In this document: in pieces, positions 7,158 to 13,403 of the stretch | Layout of the letters: each line of letters begins with the position of its first letter | How positions within the stretch are numbered: position 1 is the first letter of the stretch | Origin: Microbacteriaceae bacterium | GTDB lineage: Bacteria; Actinomycetota; Actinomycetes; Actinomycetales; Microbacteriaceae | NCBI GenBank assembly: GCA_011620705.1 | Contig: WOYR01000275.1 | Span: 1 to 13,403, forward strand | Direction: 5' to 3' | Length of the DNA: 13,403 nt | Notes under the pieces: model-generated | Databases searched by the model: none | Seen by the model: the letters and a program-made list of their open reading frames with translations, nothing else | What the model was told of the DNA's origin: nothing | Position numbers and translations under genes: made by a program

Positions 7158-7991
7158 ATGGCATTCGACATCGACAAGTACACGACGAACTCCACCGCCG
7201 TCGCCTGGGACGATCTCGACTTCGACGAGTTCGATCGCAACCCGCTGCCCGCGTCGACCCTGCGCAGCCTCGTGTACATGTGCAATGTGGAATATCACAC
7301 CGTGTGCTACCTGCGGGATCTGCTGACCACGCCCTCGCACAAGGAGCCGGAGGTCGGCGCCTTCATGACGATGTGGAACCGCGAAGAGTTCTGGCACGGC
7401 GAGGCACTGGCCGCGGTCCTGGCCAAGCACGGCATCACGGTCGACTACGACGAACTCAAGGCCAACCGCATCAAGCTCGGCTGGAAGGACCGCCTCGACC
7501 CGATCAAGCAGTCGCTGCTCGGCGGCCTGGTCGGCATGGACTTCGTCGCCGTGCACATGGCATGGGGCGCCGCCAACGAGTGGTCGGCCAACGCCGCATA
7601 CCTCCGCATGGCCGAGCAGGAGAACCACCCCGTGCTGGGCGAACTGCTGAAGCGGATCGCCAAGCAGGAGACCAGGCACGTCGCGTTCTACGCCTCGCAG
7701 GCCCGCGACCGACTCGCCGCCAGCAAGAAGGCGCGGGTGATCGCGCGCTTCGCCTTGAGGAAGTTCTGGGGTCCCGTCGGCTCCACGATCTCGAGCGCCG
7801 AAGAGGTCACCCACGTGATGGGCCGGTTGTTCGGCGGCGAGGAGGGCCGCAAGCTGATCCGCGATGTCGACTCGCACATCGCGAAGCTGCCCGGCATGGA
7901 GGGCCTCACGATCATCGAGACCTCGCTGGACGACCGCGGCATCCCGGCCGACGGCCCTGGCGCGCACGAGCGCGAGCTGATCAGCGCGTAG
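7158..7991 (+). CDS. Ferritin-like diiron oxygenase-type protein (paralogue B, intact site)
   Basis: This 277-residue four-helix protein has a full carboxylate-bridged diiron ligand set. E45 is in helix 1 (NVEYHT), E77/H80 in helix 2 (EEFWH), E141 in helix 3 (NEWSAN) and E171/H174 in helix 4 (QETRH). The pattern E, ExxH, E, ExxH is shared by acyl-ACP desaturases, aldehyde-deformylating oxygenases and AurF-type N-oxygenases, so O2 activation is expected. The substrate is not evident. Next to an acyl-CoA reductase and an ether-lipid operon, candidates are an alkyl chain (desaturation or a vinyl-ether bond), a fatty aldehyde, or a fatty alcohol. AAGGA lies 6 bases before the ATG, and only 28 bases separate it from the reductase gene, so it is the last gene of the operon. 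It meets the histidine kinase gene tail to tail. Confidence is high for the fold and low for the reaction. Confidence 0.82.
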   Translation: MAFDIDKYTTNSTAVAWDDLDFDEFDRNPLPASTLRSLVYMCNVEYHTVCYLRDLLTTPSHKEPEVGAFMTMWNREEFWHGEALAAVLAKHGITVDYDELKANRIKLGWKDRLDPIKQSLLGGLVGMDFVAVHMAWGAANEWSANAAYLRMAEQENHPVLGELLKRIAKQETRHVAFYASQARDRLAASKKARVIARFALRKFWGPVGSTISSAEEVTHVMGRLFGGEEGRKLIRDVDSHIAKLPGMEGLTIIETSLDDRGIPADGPGAHERELISA

Positions 7992-8013
7992 CGCGACGCG
8001 CCCATTCGCCGCG

Positions 8014-8025
8014 CTGAGGCCTCAG
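8014..8025. other. 12-bp palindrome between convergent genes
   Basis: CTGAGGCCTCAG is a perfect palindrome in the 30-base gap between the convergent diiron and kinase genes, covering the kinase stop codon. It has no loop or T-tract of its own, so I do not call it an intrinsic terminator. It could be a protein site or chance. Confidence 0.2.
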
Positions 8026-9419
8026 ACGATCGTTCCTGCCGGGAGGACGATCCGGAACACGGCTCCGCCAGCGGGACCGGGGCTCGCCGCGATGCTGCCG
8101 CCCATGCGCTGGATGAGCCGCGCCGCGATGGAGAGCCCCAGCCCCGTTCCGACCGGTCGGGCGTCGCGGTAGCGCTCGCGCAGCACTCCGCGTTCGAAGG
8201 CCTGCGCGGCGTCCTCCGCGGTGAGACCGGGGCCGCCGTCCGCGACCTCCACGACCGCCTGCGCGCCGCCCCGCCCATCCGCATCCAGGCGCGCGGACAG
8301 CGCCACCCGCGACCCGGCAGGGCTCACCCTGAGGGCGTTCTCGATGAGGCCGTCGATCACCTGGCGCAGCCTGGCGGCATCCGTGGTGACCACCAGGGGG
8401 GCGGATGCCGCGACCTCGACCATCACCCCGCACGCGCTTCCCGCCGCACGCCAGGCCGCGGCGGCATCCGCCAGCACCTGGCCGACATCGACCGGGCCGG
8501 AGCGCAGCGGGAAGTCGTCGGCCTCCAGCCGCGCGAGCGCGAGCAGATCGGTGGTGAACGCGGTGAGCCGATTCGACTCGGCCTCGAGGGTCTTGCCGAC
8601 CTCGACCACCTGATCCGCCGGGACCAGCCCGTCGCCGATCGCCTCGGCGTATCCGCGGATGGCGGTGAGCGGGGTGCGGAGCTCGTGCGAGATCGACAGC
8701 AGGAACTCGCGCTGGCGCCCTTCGGAGTGCACCAGCGCCTGATCGAGCGCGCCCAGCGCGGCCTCGACATCGGTGATCTCGGGGATGCCGCTCGGCGCCA
8801 GCGGGACGTTGCGCTGGCCGGCCGCCATCCTTCGGGCGGCGCCGGCCAGGTTGACAAGCGGCTTCGCCAGCACTCGGGCCACGAAGAACGCCGCGACGAC
8901 GGCGACGACGAAGCCGATGGCCAGGGCGATCAGGATCCGGCCGATGAGCGTGGGCGTGATCGCCCTGACGGTTCCGACGTCCTGAAGCGCCACCACCCCG
9001 CCGCCTTGCGCGGTCGGGCGCGCCTCGAGCAGATAGGAGGTTCCGTTGCTGCGCTCCGTGGTCGACACATCGCGGCCGAGACGCAACTGCAGCACCACTC
9101 GCGGCGGGACCGCCGCCGATCCGGTGACCACTCCGCTCGGGGAGACCACGGAGATGAGGATGCCGGAGCTGTCGATCTGCGACAGCCCTCCGATGATCGC
9201 CTCGCGCGCGGCCGGCTGGGCTGCCGCCAGGCGATCCACCTGCGAGCTCAGGGCGTCGCGCGCCGAGCTGGTGTCCACCGTGCGCACCAGCTGCAGTGCT
9301 GCGAGCGCGGTCACCAGCACGGCGATCAGCGCGACGGCGACGGTCGCGGCGAGGATGCGGGTGCGCAGCGAGACCCCGCGCTTGGCGGCAGCAGGCGCTG
9401 CCGGGGGCGGCAGGGTCAC
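8022..9419 (-). CDS. Sensor histidine kinase (HAMP, two transmembrane segments)
   Basis: This 465-residue membrane kinase autophosphorylates on histidine and passes the phosphate to the regulator encoded just upstream. TM1 spans about residues 22-45. An extracytoplasmic sensor region of about 110 residues (46-155) follows, then TM2 at 156-183 and a HAMP linker at about 184-235. The H-box is SISHELRTP with H245, followed by TAIRGYAEAI. The N-box is GLIENALR with N361. The ATP-binding boxes are DGGPG (394-398, G1) and GTGLGLSIA (424-432, G2). The layout is like the PhoR/BaeS/CssS group. The sensor region shows no named domain and no cysteines. The GTG start at 9419 overlaps the regulator stop by 4 bases (GTGA). 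The long open frame upstream of 9419 is a shadow of the regulator gene. The signal is unknown; the upstream secreted protein and lipoprotein are candidate partners. Confidence 0.93.
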   Translation of the reverse strand: MTLPPPAAPAAAKRGVSLRTRILAATVAVALIAVLVTALAALQLVRTVDTSSARDALSSQVDRLAAAQPAAREAIIGGLSQIDSSGILISVVSPSGVVTGSAAVPPRVVLQLRLGRDVSTTERSNGTSYLLEARPTAQGGGVVALQDVGTVRAITPTLIGRILIALAIGFVVAVVAAFFVARVLAKPLVNLAGAARRMAAGQRNVPLAPSGIPEITDVEAALGALDQALVHSEGRQREFLLSISHELRTPLTAIRGYAEAIGDGLVPADQVVEVGKTLEAESNRLTAFTTDLLALARLEADDFPLRSGPVDVGQVLADAAAAWRAAGSACGVMVEVAASAPLVVTTDAARLRQVIDGLIENALRVSPAGSRVALSARLDADGRGGAQAVVEVADGGPGLTAEDAAQAFERGVLRERYRDARPVGTGLGLSIAARLIQRMGGSIAASPGPAGGAVFRIVLPAGTIV

Positions 9420-10102
9420 GCCAGCCCGTCCTGGAGCGCGTACCCGACCCCGCGCACCGTGCGGATCGGATCCGGCTCGCCGAGCTTGGCCCGCAACTGC
9501 GCCACGTGCACATCGACGGTGCGGCTGCCGCTGTAGTCCGCAACGCCCCAGACGGCGGAGAGCAGCTGCTCGCGGCTGAACACCTGTGCCGGATGCGCGA
9601 GCAGGTACGCCAGCAGATCGAACTCGGTCGCCGTGAGGTCGACGGCCGCGCCGCCGACCGTGGCGCGCCGACCGCGCTCGTCCAGCTCCAGGCGCCCCGC
9701 GCGGCGCACCGCCGGAGCCGCAGGAACCGCCGCACGGCGCACCAGCCCTTTCACGCGCGCCACCAGCTCCCGCGGGGAGAAGGGTTTGGTCAGGTAGTCG
9801 TCTGCGCCGAGTTCGAGACCCACCACCCGGTCGATCTCGCTGTCGTGCGCGGTGACGAACACCACCGGCACCCAGTTCTCCTCGGCGCGCAGCCGGCGGA
9901 CGAGCTCCGTCCCGTCCATCCCCGGCAGCCCGACATCGATGATCGCCGCCACCGGCGAGAGTCGGCGGATGTCGGCGATCCCCTGCGCTCCGTCGCCGGC
10001 GACATGCACGCCGAAACCCGCCTGGGTGAGGTAGAGCCGCTCCAGTTCGGCGATCGTCCGCTCGTCCTCGACGATGACGACCATCCCGCGCTCGCCGGTC
10101 AT
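9416..10102 (-). CDS. OmpR/PhoB-family response regulator
   Basis: This 228-residue regulator has a receiver domain (about 7-120) with acidic pair E12/D13, phospho-acceptor D56 (IIDVGLPGMDG), T84 and K106 (LTKPF). A winged-helix DNA-binding domain (about 135-225) follows, with TATEFDLLAYL, FSREQLLSAVW, SRTVDVHVAQLRAKL and IRTVRGVGYAL. Such proteins bind direct repeats as dimers when phosphorylated. The ATG at 10102 gives MTGERGMVVIVED; an internal ATG at 10084 would begin directly at the receiver domain. Neither has a strong ribosome binding site. On the minus strand TGGGG and CCCCA (about 10101-10118) can pair over the start region, which may limit initiation. It overlaps the kinase gene by 4 bases and follows the lipoprotein gene by 35 bases. 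Confidence 0.94.
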   Translation of the reverse strand: MTGERGMVVIVEDERTIAELERLYLTQAGFGVHVAGDGAQGIADIRRLSPVAAIIDVGLPGMDGTELVRRLRAEENWVPVVFVTAHDSEIDRVVGLELGADDYLTKPFSPRELVARVKGLVRRAAVPAAPAVRRAGRLELDERGRRATVGGAAVDLTATEFDLLAYLLAHPAQVFSREQLLSAVWGVADYSGSRTVDVHVAQLRAKLGEPDPIRTVRGVGYALQDGLA

Positions 10103-10137
10103 GGGGCCATTCAACCCCACGACCGGCGGGGCGGAGG

Positions 10138-10413
10138 TCACGGCTCGTCGCCGGTGGCGGCGGCCTTGTCGCCTGCCTGGGCGTTGGAGTCGGCTTCGGA
10201 GTTGGCGGTGCCGGCGGCGCCGAGGTCCTGCGAGATGCCATCGAGCGTTGCCGGATCGGAAGTCGCGGGAGCGGATGATGCGCTCGTGGCGCCGCTGGAG
10301 CCGTCGGACCCGGAGGGTCCGTGGGCGCCGAGCCTGCCGCATCCGGTCAAGGCGAGGGCCGCGGTGAGCGCGAGCACCGGGACGACGACCGCCGCTCGCG
10401 TTCGGATGCTCAC
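10138..10413 (-). CDS. Small Ser/Ala-rich lipoprotein
   Basis: This 91-residue protein starts at GTG 10413, which overlaps the stop of the upstream secreted-protein gene by 4 bases (GTGA). RTRAAVVVPVLALTAALALTGC is a type II signal peptide, with LTGC as lipobox and the lipidated cysteine near residue 25. The rest is low-complexity, rich in Ser, Ala, Gly, Asp and Thr, with no recognisable domain, and is probably disordered. It would be anchored to the outer face of the membrane. The position between a secreted protein and a two-component system suggests a surface-sensing or cell-envelope role. The function is unknown. The overlap with the preceding gene and the clear lipobox are the reasons to accept it as real. 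Confidence 0.72.
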   Translation of the reverse strand: MSIRTRAAVVVPVLALTAALALTGCGRLGAHGPSGSDGSSGATSASSAPATSDPATLDGISQDLGAAGTANSEADSNAQAGDKAAATGDEP

Positions 10414-11132
10414 TGGAGCGCCGCCAGGATCGCACGCCCGTCCTGCGCTGCGGCCTTCGAGTCGGCCAGCGCCTCGCGGAGCGCCGCCCTGTCGTCGACC
10501 AGCACCGCATGGTTCGCGTTGTAGGCGTCCGGCGTGACGGCGAGCGCGGCGGCGGCGAGGCCGTTCGTCTTGCTGACGGCATCCGCGGTCTTCGCCTGCA
10601 TGTCGGCGAGCTTCGCCTGGAGGTCGGGGGTCGCCTTCGAGGGGTCGGCGGCGAAGACCGCGGCGATCTTGCTCGCGGCCGTCTGCAGCTTCGGGATGGC
10701 GGTGTCGGCGAGGCCGTCGGCCGCGGCCGCGATGTGGCTCTGCTGCAACCCCACCACGTAGACCCGGTAGCCGGTGAAGATCGAGCGGTAGTCGGTCAGA
10801 GCCACGGACGCGGCCGTGTCGGCGGCGATCTTGGACTGCAGCCCCTGCATCCCGCTCATGTCGTGGTTCAGGGTGGCCAGCACCGTGCTCTTGTCTTCCG
10901 CGCTCAGTGTGCTGGTCGTGTTCACCTTGGCGATGCCGGTGGTGAGGTCGCGGATGCGGTTGGCGGTGGCGATCGCGCCGGCTCGTTGGATCTCGCTCAG
11001 GCTGGAATGCGCGTTCGGGGCGGGCGTCGCGGTCGCGGCGGCCGGAACCGCGGCGGATGCCGGCACGGCGCACGCGAGCGAACCCAGGGTCAGCGCGCCT
11101 GCCGCGGCGGCGACGGTGATGAAGCGGAACAT
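10410..11132 (-). CDS. Secreted alanine-rich helical protein of unknown function
   Basis: This 240-residue protein starts at ATG 11132 with GGGAG 5 bases upstream. A TTG four codons earlier is a weaker alternative. The signal peptide (about 1-27) has FRF, a hydrophobic AAAAGALTLGSLACAV core and an ASA cleavage site. A short Ala/Pro/Thr linker follows. The rest is predicted largely helical: SSLSEIQRAGAIATANRI, TLSAEDKSTVLATLNHDM and ATPDLQAKLADMQAKTADAV all have heptad-like spacing, and it ends in KAAAQDGRAILAAL. A mid section, DYRSIFTGYRVYVVGLQQSH, is more aromatic and may be the conserved core. I do not recognise a family; an extracellular helical bundle is a fair description. It heads the apparent operon that contains the lipoprotein and the two-component system, so it may be a ligand, a partner of the sensor, or a target. 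Confidence 0.78.
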   Translation of the reverse strand: MFRFITVAAAAGALTLGSLACAVPASAAVPAAATATPAPNAHSSLSEIQRAGAIATANRIRDLTTGIAKVNTTSTLSAEDKSTVLATLNHDMSGMQGLQSKIAADTAASVALTDYRSIFTGYRVYVVGLQQSHIAAAADGLADTAIPKLQTAASKIAAVFAADPSKATPDLQAKLADMQAKTADAVSKTNGLAAAALAVTPDAYNANHAVLVDDRAALREALADSKAAAQDGRAILAALQ

Positions 11133-11152
11133 GTGGTCTCCCAACGATGGTG

Positions 11153-11172
11153 ATGCACGAACTGTGCATGAA
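11153..11172 (-). promoter_or_regulatory. Direct repeat with 11-bp period, candidate response-regulator site
   Basis: On the minus strand the half-sites TTCATGCAC and TTCGTGCAT start exactly 11 bases apart and agree at 7 of 9 positions. OmpR-family regulators bind tandem half-sites with about one helical turn between them, so this fits a site for the regulator encoded in the same operon. The same bases also contain an inverted repeat, ATGCAC-5-GTGCAT (11153-11169), which could instead suit a dimeric repressor. It lies 21-40 bases before the first gene of the set, within or just downstream of its promoter. Confidence 0.4.
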
Positions 11173-11217
11173 CCACGATGCCGGGAGCCGGTATGCAGCC
11201 GATCAGCGGAATGTTCG

Positions 11218-11233
11218 GGCTCGGTAAAGCCCT
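11218..11233 (-). terminator. Weak hairpin after the small acidic protein gene
   Basis: On the minus strand GGGCT and AGCCC pair across a TTACCG loop, beginning within the stop codon of the gene at 11232. The stem is only 5 bp and no T-run follows, so this is at best a weak or Rho-assisted terminator between the acidic protein gene and the secreted-protein operon. Confidence 0.25.
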
Positions 11234-11486
11234 ACACCTCGCCTGCGCGGCGCTTCCGCGCCCGCTCGGCCTCTTCCACCAGCTCGTCCCGTCCGACCTC
11301 GCGGGTCGTCTCCCGATCGGAGGTCCCCTGCCCGGTCAGGCTGTTCTCGATGTCCTCGGACTGCCCGGAATCCACCGAGTCCCAGGTGACAGCCGAATCG
11401 GACTCGTTGCCGCTGGCGTTGGCGCCCTGATCGGTGCTGCCGGTCTCGATGCCCTCGATGTTCGGGCGCTCCGCGTCTGTGCTCAT
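11232..11486 (-). CDS. Small acidic, probably disordered protein
   Basis: This 84-residue protein is rich in Asp, Glu, Ser, Thr, Gly and Asn, with few hydrophobic residues. No signal peptide or membrane segment is seen. The N-terminal two thirds look disordered. The C-terminus (DELVEEAERARKRRAGEV) is a charged helix, acidic then basic. The ATG at 11486 has no strong ribosome binding site. I do not recognise a function. The composition is consistent with a small cytosolic protein rather than a random frame, because random frames here are rich in Arg, Pro and Ala. It stands 64 bases downstream of the restriction subunit gene on the same strand and may share its transcript, though nothing ties it to restriction. 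Confidence 0.65.
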   Translation of the reverse strand: MSTDAERPNIEGIETGSTDQGANASGNESDSAVTWDSVDSGQSEDIENSLTGQGTSDRETTREVGRDELVEEAERARKRRAGEV

Positions 11487-11550
11487 GCCGCCAGTCTGTC
11501 ATGCGGCGCCCCGGTCGATGGCCGGCAGGCAGGGCATTCGGTGCCATCGG

Positions 11551-13403
11551 CTACTCGCCGCCGTGCGCGCTCAGCCCGAAGAACCGTTCGAAGAACTCGC
11601 CGAGCCTGGCGAGGACGCGCTGCTTCTTCTCGCCGTGGCCGCCGTCTCCGCCGAAGCGGGATGCGGGCGGCAGCACGCGGGTGATCGCGGTCCCGGTGGT
11701 CTGGATGCCGCCGTCGCGGAAGGCGCGGGCGACGAACTCGCGGGTCTCGTCGGGCTTCAGCCCTTCGTCCGCGATGATCGCGTCGAGTTCGGCCGCGCGG
11801 CGAGCAGCGACGTAGGTGCTCCATTCCTCGTCGATGGCACCGTCGGCGTTGACCCGGTCGACGAAGGCTTCGATGAGGTCCTTCTTGTTGCGCAGTGAAG
11901 GGCTGGCGTCGATGGCGCGGGTGATCTCGGCGCGCACCTCTTTGTCCTCGCCGTCACCGCGTTCCTTCCGGTACTTGTCGACGAGCATGAGGATGTAGTC
12001 GACGTTGATCTCGACCTGCTTGATGAGTTCGATCTCGAAGACCACGTCGTCGTTGATCGACTCCTTCTCGGCGTCCTTGCCGCTGCGGAACTCGGCGTAG
12101 AGGTCGAGGTAGATCGAGCGGTAGTCCTGGGCCTGCCGGTCGGTGAGGATCTCGTTGCCTTCGAACTCGTCGAAGGAGGTGAGGATGTTCTGCAGCCGCA
12201 GGATCGTCCCGAGCAGGCCGATGAAATCCTTCTGCGCGGTTTCGCCGACGATCGGCGTCCCGAGCGGGAAGCGCGCGAGCAGTTCCCGCACCTTCTCGGC
12301 GTAGTCGCCGTAGTAGACGCCGTACGGCTTGAGGAGCACCACCCCGCGGGCGTCCTTGTTGCCGAAGAGGGCGATGGCGTCGTTGGTCTGCTGCTCGAGG
12401 TCGCGGAAGCTGACGATGTTGCCGTAGGTCTTGACCGAGTTGAGGATGCGGTTGGTGCGCGAGTAGGCCTGGAGGAGGCCGTGCGACTTGAGGTTCTTGT
12501 CGACCCAGAGGGTGTTCAGCGTCGTCGCGTCGAAGCCGGTGAGGAACATGTTGACGACGATGACGAGGTCGATCTCGCGGTTCTTCAACCGCAGCGAGAG
12601 GTCCTTGTAGTAGTTCTGGAACCTGTCCGACGACGTGTCGAACGAGGTGCCGAACATGTCGTTGTAGTCCTGGATCGCGTCCTCCAGGAACGCGCGGGCG
12701 TCGCCGGACAGCGCGTCGGTCTCGAAGCCCTCCTCATCGAGGTAGTCGTCCAGCACTTCGGGGTTCGGCGCGTAGGAGTAGATGAGGCCGACCTTGAGCC
12801 GGGCATCCGGCACCAGGTCCTGCTGCTGGATGGCGAACTGGTTGTAGTAGATCCGGGCGGCCTCGATCGAGGCGGTCGCGAACAGCGCGTTGAAGCCGTT
12901 GACCCGCCGCCCGGCGAGCGGGTAGTGCTCCGAGCGGCGAGTCTTCTGGTCGAAATGCTCCAGCGTGTAGGCGACGACCTGGCGCACGCGCTCCGGGTCG
13001 AGCAGCGCCCGCTCGGTGTCGATGGCCGACACCTGCTTGTCGGTGATGCCCTCCGGCAGCTTGATCGTGTTGACGTAGTCGATCCGGAACGGCAGCACGT
13101 TCTTGTCGTTGATCGCGTCGACGATCGTGTAGGTGTGCAGCTTCTCGCCGAACGCCTGCTCGGTGGTGCGCAGCTGGGGGTTCCCCGCGCTGCCTGCGTT
13201 CTCGGCGAAGATCGGCGTACCGGTGAAACCGAACAGGTGGTACCGCTTGAACGCCTTCGCGATCGCGGTGTGCATGTCGCCGAACTGCGAGCGGTGGCAC
13301 TCGTCGAAGATGATCACGACGTGGCCGTCGAAGATCGCATGGCCTTCGTTCGCCGGCGAGCCGATGAACGTCGACAGCTTCTGGATCGTGGTGATGATGA
13401 TCC
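11551..13403 (-). CDS. hsdR: Type I restriction enzyme R subunit (HsdR), 5' end beyond the window
   Basis: About 616 codons of HsdR are present; the N-terminus, including the nuclease domain and the Walker A motor motif, lies past the right edge. The open frame continues to base 13403. Superfamily 2 helicase motifs are visible: ITTIQKL (Ia, at the edge), IIFDECHRSQ (II, near 13290-13317), GFTGTPI (III, 13210-13230), VVNMFLTGFDATTLNTLWVD (V) and LLQAYSRTNRI (VI, near 12440-12475). After the motor comes a long helical region (about 11700-12250) like the EcoR124-type HsdR C-terminal domain, which docks on the methyltransferase core. It ends in GEFFERFFGLSAHGGE. HsdR cleaves unmethylated DNA after ATP-driven translocation, in complex with HsdM and HsdS. 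Those genes are not in this window and would be expected beyond the right edge. The visible part has no frameshift or missing motif. Confidence 0.95.
   Translation of the reverse strand, partial: IIITTIQKLSTFIGSPANEGHAIFDGHVVIIFDECHRSQFGDMHTAIAKAFKRYHLFGFTGTPIFAENAGSAGNPQLRTTEQAFGEKLHTYTIVDAINDKNVLPFRIDYVNTIKLPEGITDKQVSAIDTERALLDPERVRQVVAYTLEHFDQKTRRSEHYPLAGRRVNGFNALFATASIEAARIYYNQFAIQQQDLVPDARLKVGLIYSYAPNPEVLDDYLDEEGFETDALSGDARAFLEDAIQDYNDMFGTSFDTSSDRFQNYYKDLSLRLKNREIDLVIVVNMFLTGFDATTLNTLWVDKNLKSHGLLQAYSRTNRILNSVKTYGNIVSFRDLEQQTNDAIALFGNKDARGVVLLKPYGVYYGDYAEKVRELLARFPLGTPIVGETAQKDFIGLLGTILRLQNILTSFDEFEGNEILTDRQAQDYRSIYLDLYAEFRSGKDAEKESINDDVVFEIELIKQVEINVDYILMLVDKYRKERGDGEDKEVRAEITRAIDASPSLRNKKDLIEAFVDRVNADGAIDEEWSTYVAARRAAELDAIIADEGLKPDETREFVARAFRDGGIQTTGTAITRVLPPASRFGGDGGHGEKKQRVLARLGEFFERFFGLSAHGGE

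Noticed and set aside
8022..10241. Long open frame extending the kinase to 739 residues
   Set aside because: The part beyond 9419 lies antisense-free over the regulator gene in another frame and reads as Arg/Pro/Ala-rich shadow. The GTG at 9419 with the 4-base overlap is the natural start.
10410..11144. TTG start and possible lipobox (SLAC) for the secreted protein
   Set aside because: The ATG at 11132 has a well-placed GGGAG. SLAC lacks the Leu/Val/Ile expected at the third position before Cys, and ASA gives a standard type I cleavage site.
11533..11545. GGCA-TTCGG-TGCC hairpin after hsdR
   Set aside because: The stem is only 4 bp and has no T-run, which is too common in this base composition to call a terminator.
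1..13403. Search for tRNA or rRNA genes, CRISPR arrays, insertion sequences and attachment sites
   Set aside because: No cloverleaf-like sequence, spaced identical repeats, transposase motifs or flanking long inverted repeats were seen by reading. A small RNA in the short gaps cannot be excluded.

Overview
The window is high-GC DNA whose codon use, short intergenic gaps and 4-base stop/start overlaps fit an actinobacterium, probably a member of the Micrococcales such as Microbacteriaceae. The taxonomic placement is an inference from style and gene content; no marker gene is present.

Bases 1-598 hold the remains of a small secreted-protein gene. A good ribosome binding site, start codon and signal peptide are present, but the protein-like sequence then continues in other frames, so the gene looks frameshifted. 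A perfect 12-base palindrome lies just upstream.

Bases 599-7991 form the main point of interest: two divergent operons that together look like an ether-lipid pathway. The leftward operon encodes a short-chain dehydrogenase, a PlsC-type acyltransferase and an alkylglycerone-phosphate synthase, joined by ATGA overlaps. The rightward operon encodes a ferritin-like protein, a fatty acyl-CoA reductase fused to a HAD phosphatase-like domain, and a second ferritin-like protein. The reductase would make a fatty alcohol, the synthase would exchange it for the acyl chain of acyl-dihydroxyacetone phosphate, the dehydrogenase would reduce the ketone, and the acyltransferase would fill sn-2. This mirrors the eukaryotic FAR1/AGPS/alkyl-DHAP reductase route. 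The two ferritin-like paralogues are the unexplained part. The downstream copy keeps all six diiron ligands. The upstream copy has lost three, two of them replaced by lysine, which suggests a catalytic/pseudoenzyme pair.

Bases 8022-11132, on the minus strand, hold a four-gene set: a secreted helical protein, a small lipoprotein, an OmpR-type response regulator and a histidine kinase. Upstream of the first gene is a direct repeat with an 11-base period, the geometry that OmpR-family regulators bind, so the set may be autoregulated. The secreted protein and lipoprotein may be inputs to, or accessory parts of, the sensor.

Bases 11232-13403 hold a small acidic, probably disordered protein and the C-terminal two thirds or so of a type I restriction HsdR subunit that runs off the right edge.
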